Shown piece by piece: positions 16,772 to 23,717 of a DNA stretch of 64,000 bases. How positions within the stretch are numbered: position 1 is the first letter of the stretch; the number at the start of each line of letters is the position of its first letter. The position numbers and the translations under genes were made by a program. Source of the DNA: Bacteroidales bacterium (GTDB lineage Bacteria > Bacteroidota > Bacteroidia > Bacteroidales > UBA932); the NCBI GenBank assembly GCA_017961175.1, contig JAGCXV010000035.1:1-64000 (forward strand), in the 5' to 3' direction. The notes beneath the pieces were generated by a model, which made no database searches, was not told the DNA's origin, and saw only the letters and a program-made list of their open reading frames with translations.

Positions 16772-17967
16772 AGCTCTGCACGTGAGAATATTAGGGATGA
16801 ATCATTGCCCCCGAACCCGAAGGAATTGGAGAGCACGTGATTCAGTTTGATGTTTTCAATTTTCTCGGCGACGGGAGTAAAATCCAGCCCAGGATCCTTT
16901 GTCCGGAACCTGAGGTTGGCCGGGATAAACCCGTGCTCGATGCACAGAATGCTTATAACGGCCTCCAGCCCCGCAGCCGCGCTTGTAGCGTGACCCGTAA
17001 AACATTTAGTGGATCCGACATATGGCATCCTGTCTCCGAAAAGGGTCATAAGAGCCTTGCCTTCAGACAGGTCGTTATTCTCCGTTCCCGTACCGTGGGC
17101 ATTTACATAATCTATGTCGGACGGCTCCAGGCGGGCAACTTCAAGAGCTTTTCGCATTGCCTCCAGTGCACCGGCCCCGTCAGGAGAAGATGCTGTCTGG
17201 TGATAGGCATCGCAGGTGTTCCCCCATCCGGAAAGGAAAGCCCTGATCCTCGCGCCCCTTTCAATGGCGTGGGCCTTGCTTTCCAGAACAATATAAGCAG
17301 CCCCTTCTCCCAGATTCAGCCCCTTGCGGCTGGCGTCAAACGGCCTGCAAGGCTCCTGGTCCAGGATCATAAGGGAATTGAATCCGTTAAGATGGAATTT
17401 TGAAAGGCATTCCGTACCACCCGCTATCACGATGTCATAGCGCCCGCTTTCTAGCAGTTCCGCCCCAAGGGCTATGGCATTGGCAGCAGCGCTGCATGCA
17501 GTGGAAATCACGTCCGTGAAAACCACATCGCAGTCCAGGCTGTCTGCTATGGCGTCGGTCGATACACCATCCAGATGAAGCGGGATAAGAGCGTCATAAT
17601 CAGAGCCCTGGAAATACTGCCTGTAATAACGCTCGGTGATGTCCATTCCGCCAACTGTAGTGCCGTTGATGAAGGCAACCCTGTCTGAGGAGCCAAGCCT
17701 GGCATCCTCCTCAGCCTGCCTTGCGGCCACTATTCCAAGAAGGGAAGAACGGGAAAGCACCCGCCCCCTGTCTTCGTGGCATAGGTCATACAACTGGGCG
17801 TCAGACAAATCAACCTCCCCGCAAGGAAGGTTTGAGTGTATGGTTTTCAGATGTTTAGGAGAAACTAGCGGACTGATGCCGTCCAAAAGAGAGTGCAGGG
17901 TCTCGTCAAGACCTGTTCCCAAGGCGGAAACTATACCGGCACCGGTTATGGCTATCCGTCCACACAT
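16768..17967 (-). CDS. Beta-ketoacyl-ACP synthase (FabF-like), active subunit
   Basis: A 399-residue KAS I/II-type enzyme with a complete triad: Cys158 in STACSAAAN, His291 in NAHGTGTEN and His326 in FTGHATSA. It would decarboxylatively extend ACP-bound polyene chains. The start is the ATG at 17967; a GTG three bases upstream is in frame and would add one residue. It lies 9 bases after the ACP gene and overlaps the cysteine-less partner by 4 bases. Similar KS pairs occur in aryl polyene clusters. It could also work in ordinary fatty acid synthesis, but the context argues for the special pathway. Confidence 0.9.
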   Translation of the reverse strand: MCGRIAITGAGIVSALGTGLDETLHSLLDGISPLVSPKHLKTIHSNLPCGEVDLSDAQLYDLCHEDRGRVLSRSSLLGIVAARQAEEDARLGSSDRVAFINGTTVGGMDITERYYRQYFQGSDYDALIPLHLDGVSTDAIADSLDCDVVFTDVISTACSAAANAIALGAELLESGRYDIVIAGGTECLSKFHLNGFNSLMILDQEPCRPFDASRKGLNLGEGAAYIVLESKAHAIERGARIRAFLSGWGNTCDAYHQTASSPDGAGALEAMRKALEVARLEPSDIDYVNAHGTGTENNDLSEGKALMTLFGDRMPYVGSTKCFTGHATSAAAGLEAVISILCIEHGFIPANLRFRTKDPGLDFTPVAEKIENIKLNHVLSNSFGFGGNDSSLIFSRAEL

Positions 17968-17976
17968 CACTGGAAA

Positions 17977-18225
17977 TTACTTGTTTGCTTCAATATATCT
18001 CGCGATTTCGCCAACGCTAACAAGCACGCTTTTGGCCTTGGAAGGATCGGTGAACTTGATTCCGTAATTCTTCTCCAGAAGCACCAGAAGCTCCAGCGCG
18101 TCTATGGAGTCGAATCCGAGTCCTTCAGGCCCGAAAAGAGGTGCCTCGTCTTTAATGTCCTCAGGCGTAAGCTCTTCCAGGTTCAACGCATCTATAATTT
18201 GTTCTTTCAGTTTCTGTGTATCCAT
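17977..18225 (-). CDS. Acyl carrier protein
   Basis: An 82-residue acidic helical protein with the phosphopantetheine attachment Ser40 in GFDSIDALELL (a DSI variant of the usual DSL motif). This size is standard for a discrete ACP. It would carry the growing aryl polyene chain between the ketosynthase pair, FabG and the dehydratase of cluster B. The motif LGFDSIDALELLV is of the pathway-specific kind seen in polyene/polyketide ACPs rather than the housekeeping GADSLDTVEL. It sits between the LpxL-like acyltransferase (39-base gap) and the ketosynthase gene. Confidence 0.9.
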   Translation of the reverse strand: MDTQKLKEQIIDALNLEELTPEDIKDEAPLFGPEGLGFDSIDALELLVLLEKNYGIKFTDPSKAKSVLVSVGEIARYIEANK

Positions 18226-18264
18226 TCCATTTGCGATTTAAGAGGCGCAATTTACCAAAAATTT

Positions 18265-19170
18265 TCAAACCTGCGTATTTTCGTCTATTTTCCAGAAGTC
18301 GTAGAAATTGAACCACTGCAGCGGATTTTCCCTTATAACCGTCTCAAGAATATTGACATAAGCCTGTCCGTAAGCCTCGGCCCTGGCTTCCCTTCCCTTG
18401 ATATCTGGAGAGATTGTTATTGGTTCCACGTGCACCCTGTAATGGAAAAATTTCTTTGTTCCCAGAATGAACATCGCGATTATGTCCGCATTGTATTTCT
18501 CGGCGATTGTGTAGATTCCAGTCGGGAACATCGCTTCCTTTCCCAAGAATGTGTACTTGTGGTTGCGCCTTCCGGTAAATACCCGGTCTCCCGCCATAGT
18601 GATTGCCTCACAGTCTCTTATGACGTCGTTCATCTTGAAGATATGGCTCATGTCCTCGCTTACCGGAATCATCTCTATGTTGTTTACACCCATAGCCTGT
18701 GAACGGAATTTCTGCATCTGCTCGGTCTCCCCGGCAAAAGCCAGCACATTGAGTTTCTTAGGAAGATGGCCGCATACATAAGAAGATATCTCAAAGTTTC
18801 CGATGTGGGCGCTCACCATAACAAGTGGCCTCTCTGTGGAAAAATACTTCACCACCACTTCCTTCTCCAGCTGCGGTACGGAAAAGCGGTCCCTGTGGCC
18901 GGCATAAACATAGAAACGGTCCATAAGGAAACGAGAGAACAAAAGGTGATTGCGGAAAGTTCCCCAGCAGGCCCCCGCAAAGGAAAATCCCTGCCTGTGC
19001 CTAAGGTATGAATAGATTGCCCCCGCTCTCTTTCTGGCCGCTATCAGGTAATAGATGACGGCAAAGGGCAGGAAGCAGTAAATCACTCTGATATCCACCC
19101 ATTTGAGAAGACGCAGCAGAAAAGACTGGTTAGCGTCGCCGCCTTCTGTTTTACCTTTCCAATCCGGCAT
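18265..19170 (-). CDS. LpxL/HtrB-like lysophospholipid acyltransferase
   Basis: A 301-residue member of the lauroyl/myristoyl acyltransferase family, with one N-terminal membrane segment (about residues 29-46) and the H-x4-E catalytic motif in SAHIGNFE. These enzymes transfer acyl groups from ACP onto lipid A-like or ornithine-lipid-like acceptors at the inner face of the inner membrane. In aryl polyene loci homologous acyltransferases are thought to attach the polyene or a fatty acid to the glycolipid anchor. It follows FabG after 4 bases. It could instead be the housekeeping lipid A late acyltransferase, but its place between FabG and ACP makes a cluster role more likely. Confidence 0.82.
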   Translation of the reverse strand: MPDWKGKTEGGDANQSFLLRLLKWVDIRVIYCFLPFAVIYYLIAARKRAGAIYSYLRHRQGFSFAGACWGTFRNHLLFSRFLMDRFYVYAGHRDRFSVPQLEKEVVVKYFSTERPLVMVSAHIGNFEISSYVCGHLPKKLNVLAFAGETEQMQKFRSQAMGVNNIEMIPVSEDMSHIFKMNDVIRDCEAITMAGDRVFTGRRNHKYTFLGKEAMFPTGIYTIAEKYNADIIAMFILGTKKFFHYRVHVEPITISPDIKGREARAEAYGQAYVNILETVIRENPLQWFNFYDFWKIDENTQV

Positions 19171-19174
19171 AATC

Positions 19175-19903
19175 CTATGTGTTGAGTCCTCCGTTGATTT
19201 CCACCACCTGGCCGGTTATGTAAGAAGCCTTGTCGGAAGAGAGGAAGCAGACAAGATCCGCAACTTCCTCGGCAGTTCCGAACCTTCCTGCCGGAATTGT
19301 CTCCCTCAAGGTGTTCTGGTCAAGTTCCCTGGTCATATCGGTCTCCACGAATCCCGGAGCCACGGCGTTTACCGTAACCTTTCTCTTTGCAACCTCCAGG
19401 GCTAATGCCTTGGTTGCCGCAATCACTCCACCCTTGGCCGCCGAGTAATTGGTCTGCCCCGGCATTCCCTTTATTCCGGAAAGCGATGCAACGCTTACCA
19501 CCCTGCCCCATTTCTTTTTGGCCATAGGTGTTATGAGCTTGCGCGTGGTGTGGAAGAATCCGTTAAGGTGGATGTTAACCACATCATACCAGTCCGCATC
19601 CTCCATCCACATCAGAAGCCCGTCTCTGCGGATACCGGCATTGTTTACCAGAACAGCTATGTAATCGTCAGGATGCGAAGCCATCCACCCGTCCAGCGCG
19701 GCATCCGTCTCCTTCAGGTCTGCCACATTGAACTTCAGAAGTTCGGCACATCCTCCCAAACTCTCTATCTCGCGCTTGACTTCAAGAGCCGCGTCCTCTC
19801 TGCTTACATAGTTGATTATCACTGGATAGCCCTCTTTTGCAAGAGCCTTGCAGATTGCAGCTCCGATTCCGCGGCTGCCTCCGGTTACAAGTGCGTATTT
19901 CAT
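19175..19903 (-). CDS. fabG: 3-oxoacyl-ACP reductase (FabG-like)
   Basis: A 242-residue short-chain dehydrogenase/reductase with the cofactor loop TGGSRGIG (residues 7-14), NNAG and the catalytic Ser-Tyr-Lys set (VASLSG, then NYSAAKGG). The C-terminal sequence SYITGQVVEINGG is typical of FabG. It would reduce the beta-keto group of ACP-bound intermediates with NADPH. It overlaps the stop of the MurU-like gene by 4 bases (ATGA), which joins the sugar-recycling pair translationally to the pigment array. Confidence 0.9.
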   Translation of the reverse strand: MKYALVTGGSRGIGAAICKALAKEGYPVIINYVSREDAALEVKREIESLGGCAELLKFNVADLKETDAALDGWMASHPDDYIAVLVNNAGIRRDGLLMWMEDADWYDVVNIHLNGFFHTTRKLITPMAKKKWGRVVSVASLSGIKGMPGQTNYSAAKGGVIAATKALALEVAKRKVTVNAVAPGFVETDMTRELDQNTLRETIPAGRFGTAEEVADLVCFLSSDKASYITGQVVEINGGLNT

Positions 19904-20664
19904 AATTGAACTAATTTTCTTTTTAGGAATTCTTCAGCGAGGGGAAGGTGCTCCAGCCTCCCTACGTCTATCAGCTCCAGAGAGCGGATGAACCTTCCTT
20001 CAAAATGCCAGTCGGCAGCATTTGAAAGATAGAAATCCACTATGGAGAATTTCTCCTCCCAGCTCTTCATAATTTCCAGTATCCGAGGAGAAAGCACGTG
20101 TATTCCGCCAAACGCGTAAGGTCTGAGTCCAGCTATATCTGTAAACGGAGGCTTTATCTCTCCCGTCTTTATATTCTCCCAGCCCCTTAGCCTCATCGCC
20201 TGGTCAAACAGCAGACGGCGGTCACTGTAACGGCCGCTTACCACAACACATCCTACTACATCAGAAGATTTCATCTTCCTGCAGCAGGATTTGTAGAAAC
20301 GCCTAAGGTCCAGATCTGAAAGTATATCCACGTTATGCACCAGGAAAGGCTCCCCGTCAGAAAGAAGGGAGGAAGCGTGGCGGATTCCGCCACCAGTATC
20401 GCGGAGCAAATCGAATTCCTCGGAGAACTGGACCTTGAGACCGCAGCGTGGATTTTTCTCAAAGAACTTCCTGACAGCATCTTCCACCATCTGCCCAAAG
20501 TGATGGACATTGATTACGATATCCCTGAAACCAAAGGCAGAAAGCCTCAGCAGCTGCCACTCCAGAAGGCTTTTGCCGCCGACCTCGACCAGAGCCTTCG
20601 GCCTGTCGTCGGTCAGAGGCTTGAGCCTCGTTCCCAATCCCGCTGCAAATATCAGAGCCTTCAT
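19900..20664 (-). CDS. murU: MurU-like nucleotidyltransferase (N-acetylmuramate-1-phosphate uridylyltransferase type)
   Basis: A 254-residue sugar-phosphate nucleotidyltransferase with the signature AAGLGTRLKPLTDDRPKAL, Lys in the PKAL motif and the metal/sugar site VHNVDILSD. The nearest characterised type is MurU, which makes UDP-MurNAc from MurNAc-1-phosphate in cell-wall recycling; mannose-1-phosphate guanylyltransferases are close relatives. The assignment rests mainly on the AmgK-like kinase 6 bases upstream, since AmgK makes the MurNAc-1-phosphate that MurU uses. If the pair instead acts on another sugar, it could supply the nucleotide sugar for the cluster GT2. Confidence 0.78.
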   Translation of the reverse strand: MKALIFAAGLGTRLKPLTDDRPKALVEVGGKSLLEWQLLRLSAFGFRDIVINVHHFGQMVEDAVRKFFEKNPRCGLKVQFSEEFDLLRDTGGGIRHASSLLSDGEPFLVHNVDILSDLDLRRFYKSCCRKMKSSDVVGCVVVSGRYSDRRLLFDQAMRLRGWENIKTGEIKPPFTDIAGLRPYAFGGIHVLSPRILEIMKSWEEKFSIVDFYLSNAADWHFEGRFIRSLELIDVGRLEHLPLAEEFLKRKLVQL

Positions 20665-20670
20665 CCAGGA

Positions 20671-22092
20671 TTAAACTTCCTCTTCTATATCAAGTTCGCG
20701 ATGGGTAAGCTTTACCTTCACGTTGAATTTCTTTGCAATATGGTCTGCCAGATGCCTTGCACAGTAAACACTGCGGTGCTGGCCTCCGGTACATCCGAAG
20801 CATACCTGCAGGTGAGTGAACTTCCTCTCCACAAACCTCTTTACGTGAGGGTCCACAATATCATACACGTTTGCAAGGTATTTCTTGATTCCGCCTTCAT
20901 CCTCGAGGAACTTGATAACCGGCTCGTCCAGGCCCGTGAAAGTCTTGTACCTTTCGAACTTGCCCGGATTCTCCAGACCGCGGCAGTCGAACACATATCC
21001 TCCGCCGTTTCCGCTGTCGTCCATAGGAATGCCCTTCTTGTAGGCAAATGAGAATATATGGACTTCAAGCGTAACATCCCTGCGCAGATCCTTGAGCTGG
21101 CGCATCTTTGTAAGGTCCGTCAAAACCTGCTGCAGATAAGGATATTCCGTAAACGGTTTCTTTATGAGTTTCCTCAGGTTCTCGATGGCAAACGGGATGC
21201 TCTGGAGGAAATGAGGCTTCTTCTCGAAATATCCCATGAAACCGTAAGCACCCAGCACCTGGAGAGTCCTGAAGAGGACAAACAGCCTCAGATTCTTCTC
21301 AAACTCCTTATCCGGAACCATGATGTATTTCTTGAGTTCCTTCTTGTAAACGTTTATCAGGATATCCTTCAGTTCATCAGAATAGTTTGCCCTTGCCTGC
21401 CATACGAAGGAAGCGATATCGTAGTAGAACGGTCCTTTCCTTCCTCCCTGGAAGTCTATGAAATATGGATTCTTTCCATCTTTCAGCATTACGTTACGGG
21501 CCTGGAAATCGCGATACATGAAGGTATTGCCGCGCATTACCCCCAACAGGTCCGACGCCATCTTCTTCATATCCTCGTACAGGCGTATCTCGCTGAAATC
21601 CAGCCCACTGGTCTTAAGGAAACTGTACTTGAAATAGTTAAAATCGAACCAGATGTTCCTCTCGTCAAACTCAGGCTGAGGATAGCATACGGAATAGTCC
21701 AGTGCCCTGCCGCCCTCAAACTGGAACTTTGGCAAAAGAGCCATTGTCTTTTTCAGCAGAGCCACTTCCTTAACGTTATAGGACCCCTTCTGCCTTCCGG
21801 AAGAAATAGCATCAAAGAGGGAAACCGTTCCCAGATCCTCCTGGAGATAATACACCTTGTCCGGAGATGCGGCATAAACCTCCGGAACGTTCAGACCGGC
21901 CTCCTTGAAATGATGCGCCAGGCAGATAAACGCGTTGTTCTCCTCCACGCTTGTTCCCATAGCCCCTATCAGCGATATTCCTTCCGCCTGAAGACGGAAA
22001 TAGCGGCGGTTGCTTCCGCTCTGAGGCAGTTCCTCGCAGGTTACCGCCTTCTTGCCCGTATATTGTTCAAATAAATCCTTAAGCTGCTTCAT
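20671..22092 (-). CDS. amgK: AmgK-like sugar kinase fused to a RapZ C-terminal domain
   Basis: A 472-residue two-domain protein. Residues ~1-320 are an APH-fold kinase like AmgK (anomeric MurNAc/GlcNAc kinase), with GSNRRYFRL, the catalytic loop YRDFQARNVM and the metal-binding IDFQGG. Residues ~328-472 are homologous to the C-terminal domain of RapZ, with TGLDEPV and the conserved GCTGGQHRSV. In E. coli that domain binds glucosamine-6-phosphate and the GlmZ/GlmY RNAs; the RapZ P-loop domain is absent. The start at 22092 is chosen because the promoter (22120-22127) lies just upstream; an ATG-type start at 22122 would fall inside it. It heads cluster A. Confidence 0.85.
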   Translation of the reverse strand: MKQLKDLFEQYTGKKAVTCEELPQSGSNRRYFRLQAEGISLIGAMGTSVEENNAFICLAHHFKEAGLNVPEVYAASPDKVYYLQEDLGTVSLFDAISSGRQKGSYNVKEVALLKKTMALLPKFQFEGGRALDYSVCYPQPEFDERNIWFDFNYFKYSFLKTSGLDFSEIRLYEDMKKMASDLLGVMRGNTFMYRDFQARNVMLKDGKNPYFIDFQGGRKGPFYYDIASFVWQARANYSDELKDILINVYKKELKKYIMVPDKEFEKNLRLFVLFRTLQVLGAYGFMGYFEKKPHFLQSIPFAIENLRKLIKKPFTEYPYLQQVLTDLTKMRQLKDLRRDVTLEVHIFSFAYKKGIPMDDSGNGGGYVFDCRGLENPGKFERYKTFTGLDEPVIKFLEDEGGIKKYLANVYDIVDPHVKRFVERKFTHLQVCFGCTGGQHRSVYCARHLADHIAKKFNVKVKLTHRELDIEEEV

Positions 22093-22119
22093 AAAAAAAC
22101 AGGATTGCTTACTATCATA

Positions 22120-22127
22120 CAAATTTA
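22120..22127 (-). promoter_or_regulatory. -7 promoter element heading cluster A
   Basis: The minus strand reads TAAATTTG, an exact consensus match 27 bases before the AmgK-RapZ start. It is the only consensus promoter found ahead of the thirteen-gene array. Confidence 0.55.
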
Positions 22128-22157
22128 ATAAAACACTAGCATTAAACCAAAAAACCG

Positions 22158-22165
22158 TATCTTTG
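22158..22165 (+). promoter_or_regulatory. -7 promoter element for pncB
   Basis: TATCTTTG on the plus strand matches TAnnTTTG, giving a leader of about 35-40 bases before the pncB ATG. It is back to back with the cluster A promoter. Confidence 0.5.
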
Positions 22166-22205
22166 GATGTTTATATGTTAATGTGGATTATTATACACTG
22201 TAAAT

Positions 22206-23717
22206 ATGGAAAAGGAAGACAACCTGCTTAAGGTGATGAGCGATGTCTCATATTGCTCTGACAAATACCAGTATACGATGGGCAAATCATTCCTGGAATG
22301 CGGAATGAAGGATCGTGTTGCCTATTTCAACCTGTTTTACCGCAAGGCTCCGGACAATAACAACTGGGCCGTGGTAAGCGGCATCAGGGAAGCCATGGAG
22401 ATGATAGCCAACCTTGGCGGAAAGTCTCCCGAGTTCTTCGAGAAATTCCTTCCGGGAGAGGGCTACAGGGAATTCCGCGAATTTGCCTCAAAGATGAAGT
22501 TCACGGGTAATGTGTATGCCATGAAGGAAGGAGAGGTTGCCTTTCCGAGGGAGCCGGTCATTACGATTGAGGCCCCTATCATCGAGGCTCAGGTGCTGGA
22601 AACCCCGCTTCTGTGCATAATGAACCACCAGATGGCGATAGCCACCAAAGCCAGCCGCGTCTGCCGCAGCACAAAGAAGGCCGTCAGCGAGTTCGGAAGC
22701 CGCAGGGCGCACGGCCCGTGGGCAGCAACCTACGGCGCAAAGGCCGCATACATAGGCGGTTGCGCCAACTCTTCCAATGTGCTTACAACAGAGATTTTCG
22801 GAACTCCGGCAAGCGGAACTATGGCTCACAGCTACGTGACAAGTTTCGGTTGCTCCATCAAGGGAGAGTACACAGCCTTCGAGAACTATATCAAGACTCA
22901 CATCGGCGAACCTCTGATTCTTCTTGTTGACACATACGATACGCTGAACTGCGGTGTAAGGAATGCAATAAAGGCATATAACGCCTGCAGAATAGACGAC
23001 TCTTATCCACAGGGTTACGGCATCCGTCTGGACAGCGGAGACCTTGCATACCTTTCCAGAAAGGCAAGGGAGATCCTGGACGCTGCCGGACTGAAGAACT
23101 GCAGGATATTCGCCACCAATTCCCTTGACGAGTACCTGATTTCCGAACTGGAGCAGCAGGGTGCCTGCATAGATTCCTACGGAGTGGGAGACGCCATCGC
23201 CACCAGCAAGCACAACCCTTGCTTCGGCAACGTTTATAAGCTGGTGCAGGTGGACAATGAGCCTGTCCTCAAGCGCAGCGAAGACAAAGTCAAGCTCATA
23301 AACCCTGGATTCCAGGTAACTTACCGCATCATCCAGAACGGAATGTTCAAGGCTGATGTTACCTGCCTGAGGGGCGATGCCACATCGAGGAAGATCGAGG
23401 CTGGAGAAGAACTCAAGATCCAGAACGAGTTTGACGAAACCCAGAGGAAGAAATTCAAGAAAGGAACGTACACTTACCGCATCCTCCAGAACCAGACAAT
23501 GAAGGACGGAAAGATCTGCTACACGGACGAGCCGATCGAGAAGAAGAGGGAGTATTTCCTCGATAACCTCAAGAGTTTCAACGAAACCGAGAGGCGTCTT
23601 ATCAACCCTCACATCTACAAGGTGGACATCTCCGACGAACTCTACGACCTCAAGATGAAACTAATAAACAACCTCATAAGGGAAATTGACGAACTGAAGG
23701 AATCCTATGAGCAATAA
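22206..23717 (+). CDS. pncB: Nicotinate phosphoribosyltransferase
   Basis: A 503-residue NAPRTase that converts nicotinate and PRPP to nicotinate mononucleotide in the NAD salvage pathway. Recognisable segments are YQYTMGKSFLE near the N-terminus, FGSRRAHGPWAATYGAKAAY with the autophosphorylated histidine, and the phosphoribosyl-binding GIRLDSGDL. The length is that of the longer, eukaryote-like NAPRTase class rather than the ~400-residue enterobacterial enzyme. Its last 11 bases overlap the start of the porin gene, so the two are probably translated together. Confidence 0.93.
   Translation: MEKEDNLLKVMSDVSYCSDKYQYTMGKSFLECGMKDRVAYFNLFYRKAPDNNNWAVVSGIREAMEMIANLGGKSPEFFEKFLPGEGYREFREFASKMKFTGNVYAMKEGEVAFPREPVITIEAPIIEAQVLETPLLCIMNHQMAIATKASRVCRSTKKAVSEFGSRRAHGPWAATYGAKAAYIGGCANSSNVLTTEIFGTPASGTMAHSYVTSFGCSIKGEYTAFENYIKTHIGEPLILLVDTYDTLNCGVRNAIKAYNACRIDDSYPQGYGIRLDSGDLAYLSRKAREILDAAGLKNCRIFATNSLDEYLISELEQQGACIDSYGVGDAIATSKHNPCFGNVYKLVQVDNEPVLKRSEDKVKLINPGFQVTYRIIQNGMFKADVTCLRGDATSRKIEAGEELKIQNEFDETQRKKFKKGTYTYRILQNQTMKDGKICYTDEPIEKKREYFLDNLKSFNETERRLINPHIYKVDISDELYDLKMKLINNLIREIDELKESYEQ

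Larger units (their letters stand above)
8830..22092 (-). other. Cluster A: cell-wall-sugar recycling plus aryl-polyene/flexirubin-type biosynthesis array
   Basis: Thirteen minus-strand genes are separated by at most 39 bases and many overlap by 4 bases or more. In transcription order they are an AmgK-RapZ fusion, MurU-like, FabG, LpxL-like acyltransferase, ACP, ketosynthase, cysteine-less ketosynthase partner, SMR-like transporter, LolA, GT2, MMPL-PlsC fusion, esterase and acyltransferase. The only consensus promoter I find in front of the array is at 22120-22127. The gene set resembles known aryl polyene loci; the leading pair is the unusual addition. Confidence 0.75.

Noticed and set aside
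20671..22092. Annotation of the 20671-22092 protein as a RapZ RNase adapter
   Set aside because: Only the C-terminal domain matches RapZ; the N-terminal half is an APH/AmgK kinase and the RapZ P-loop ATPase domain is absent.
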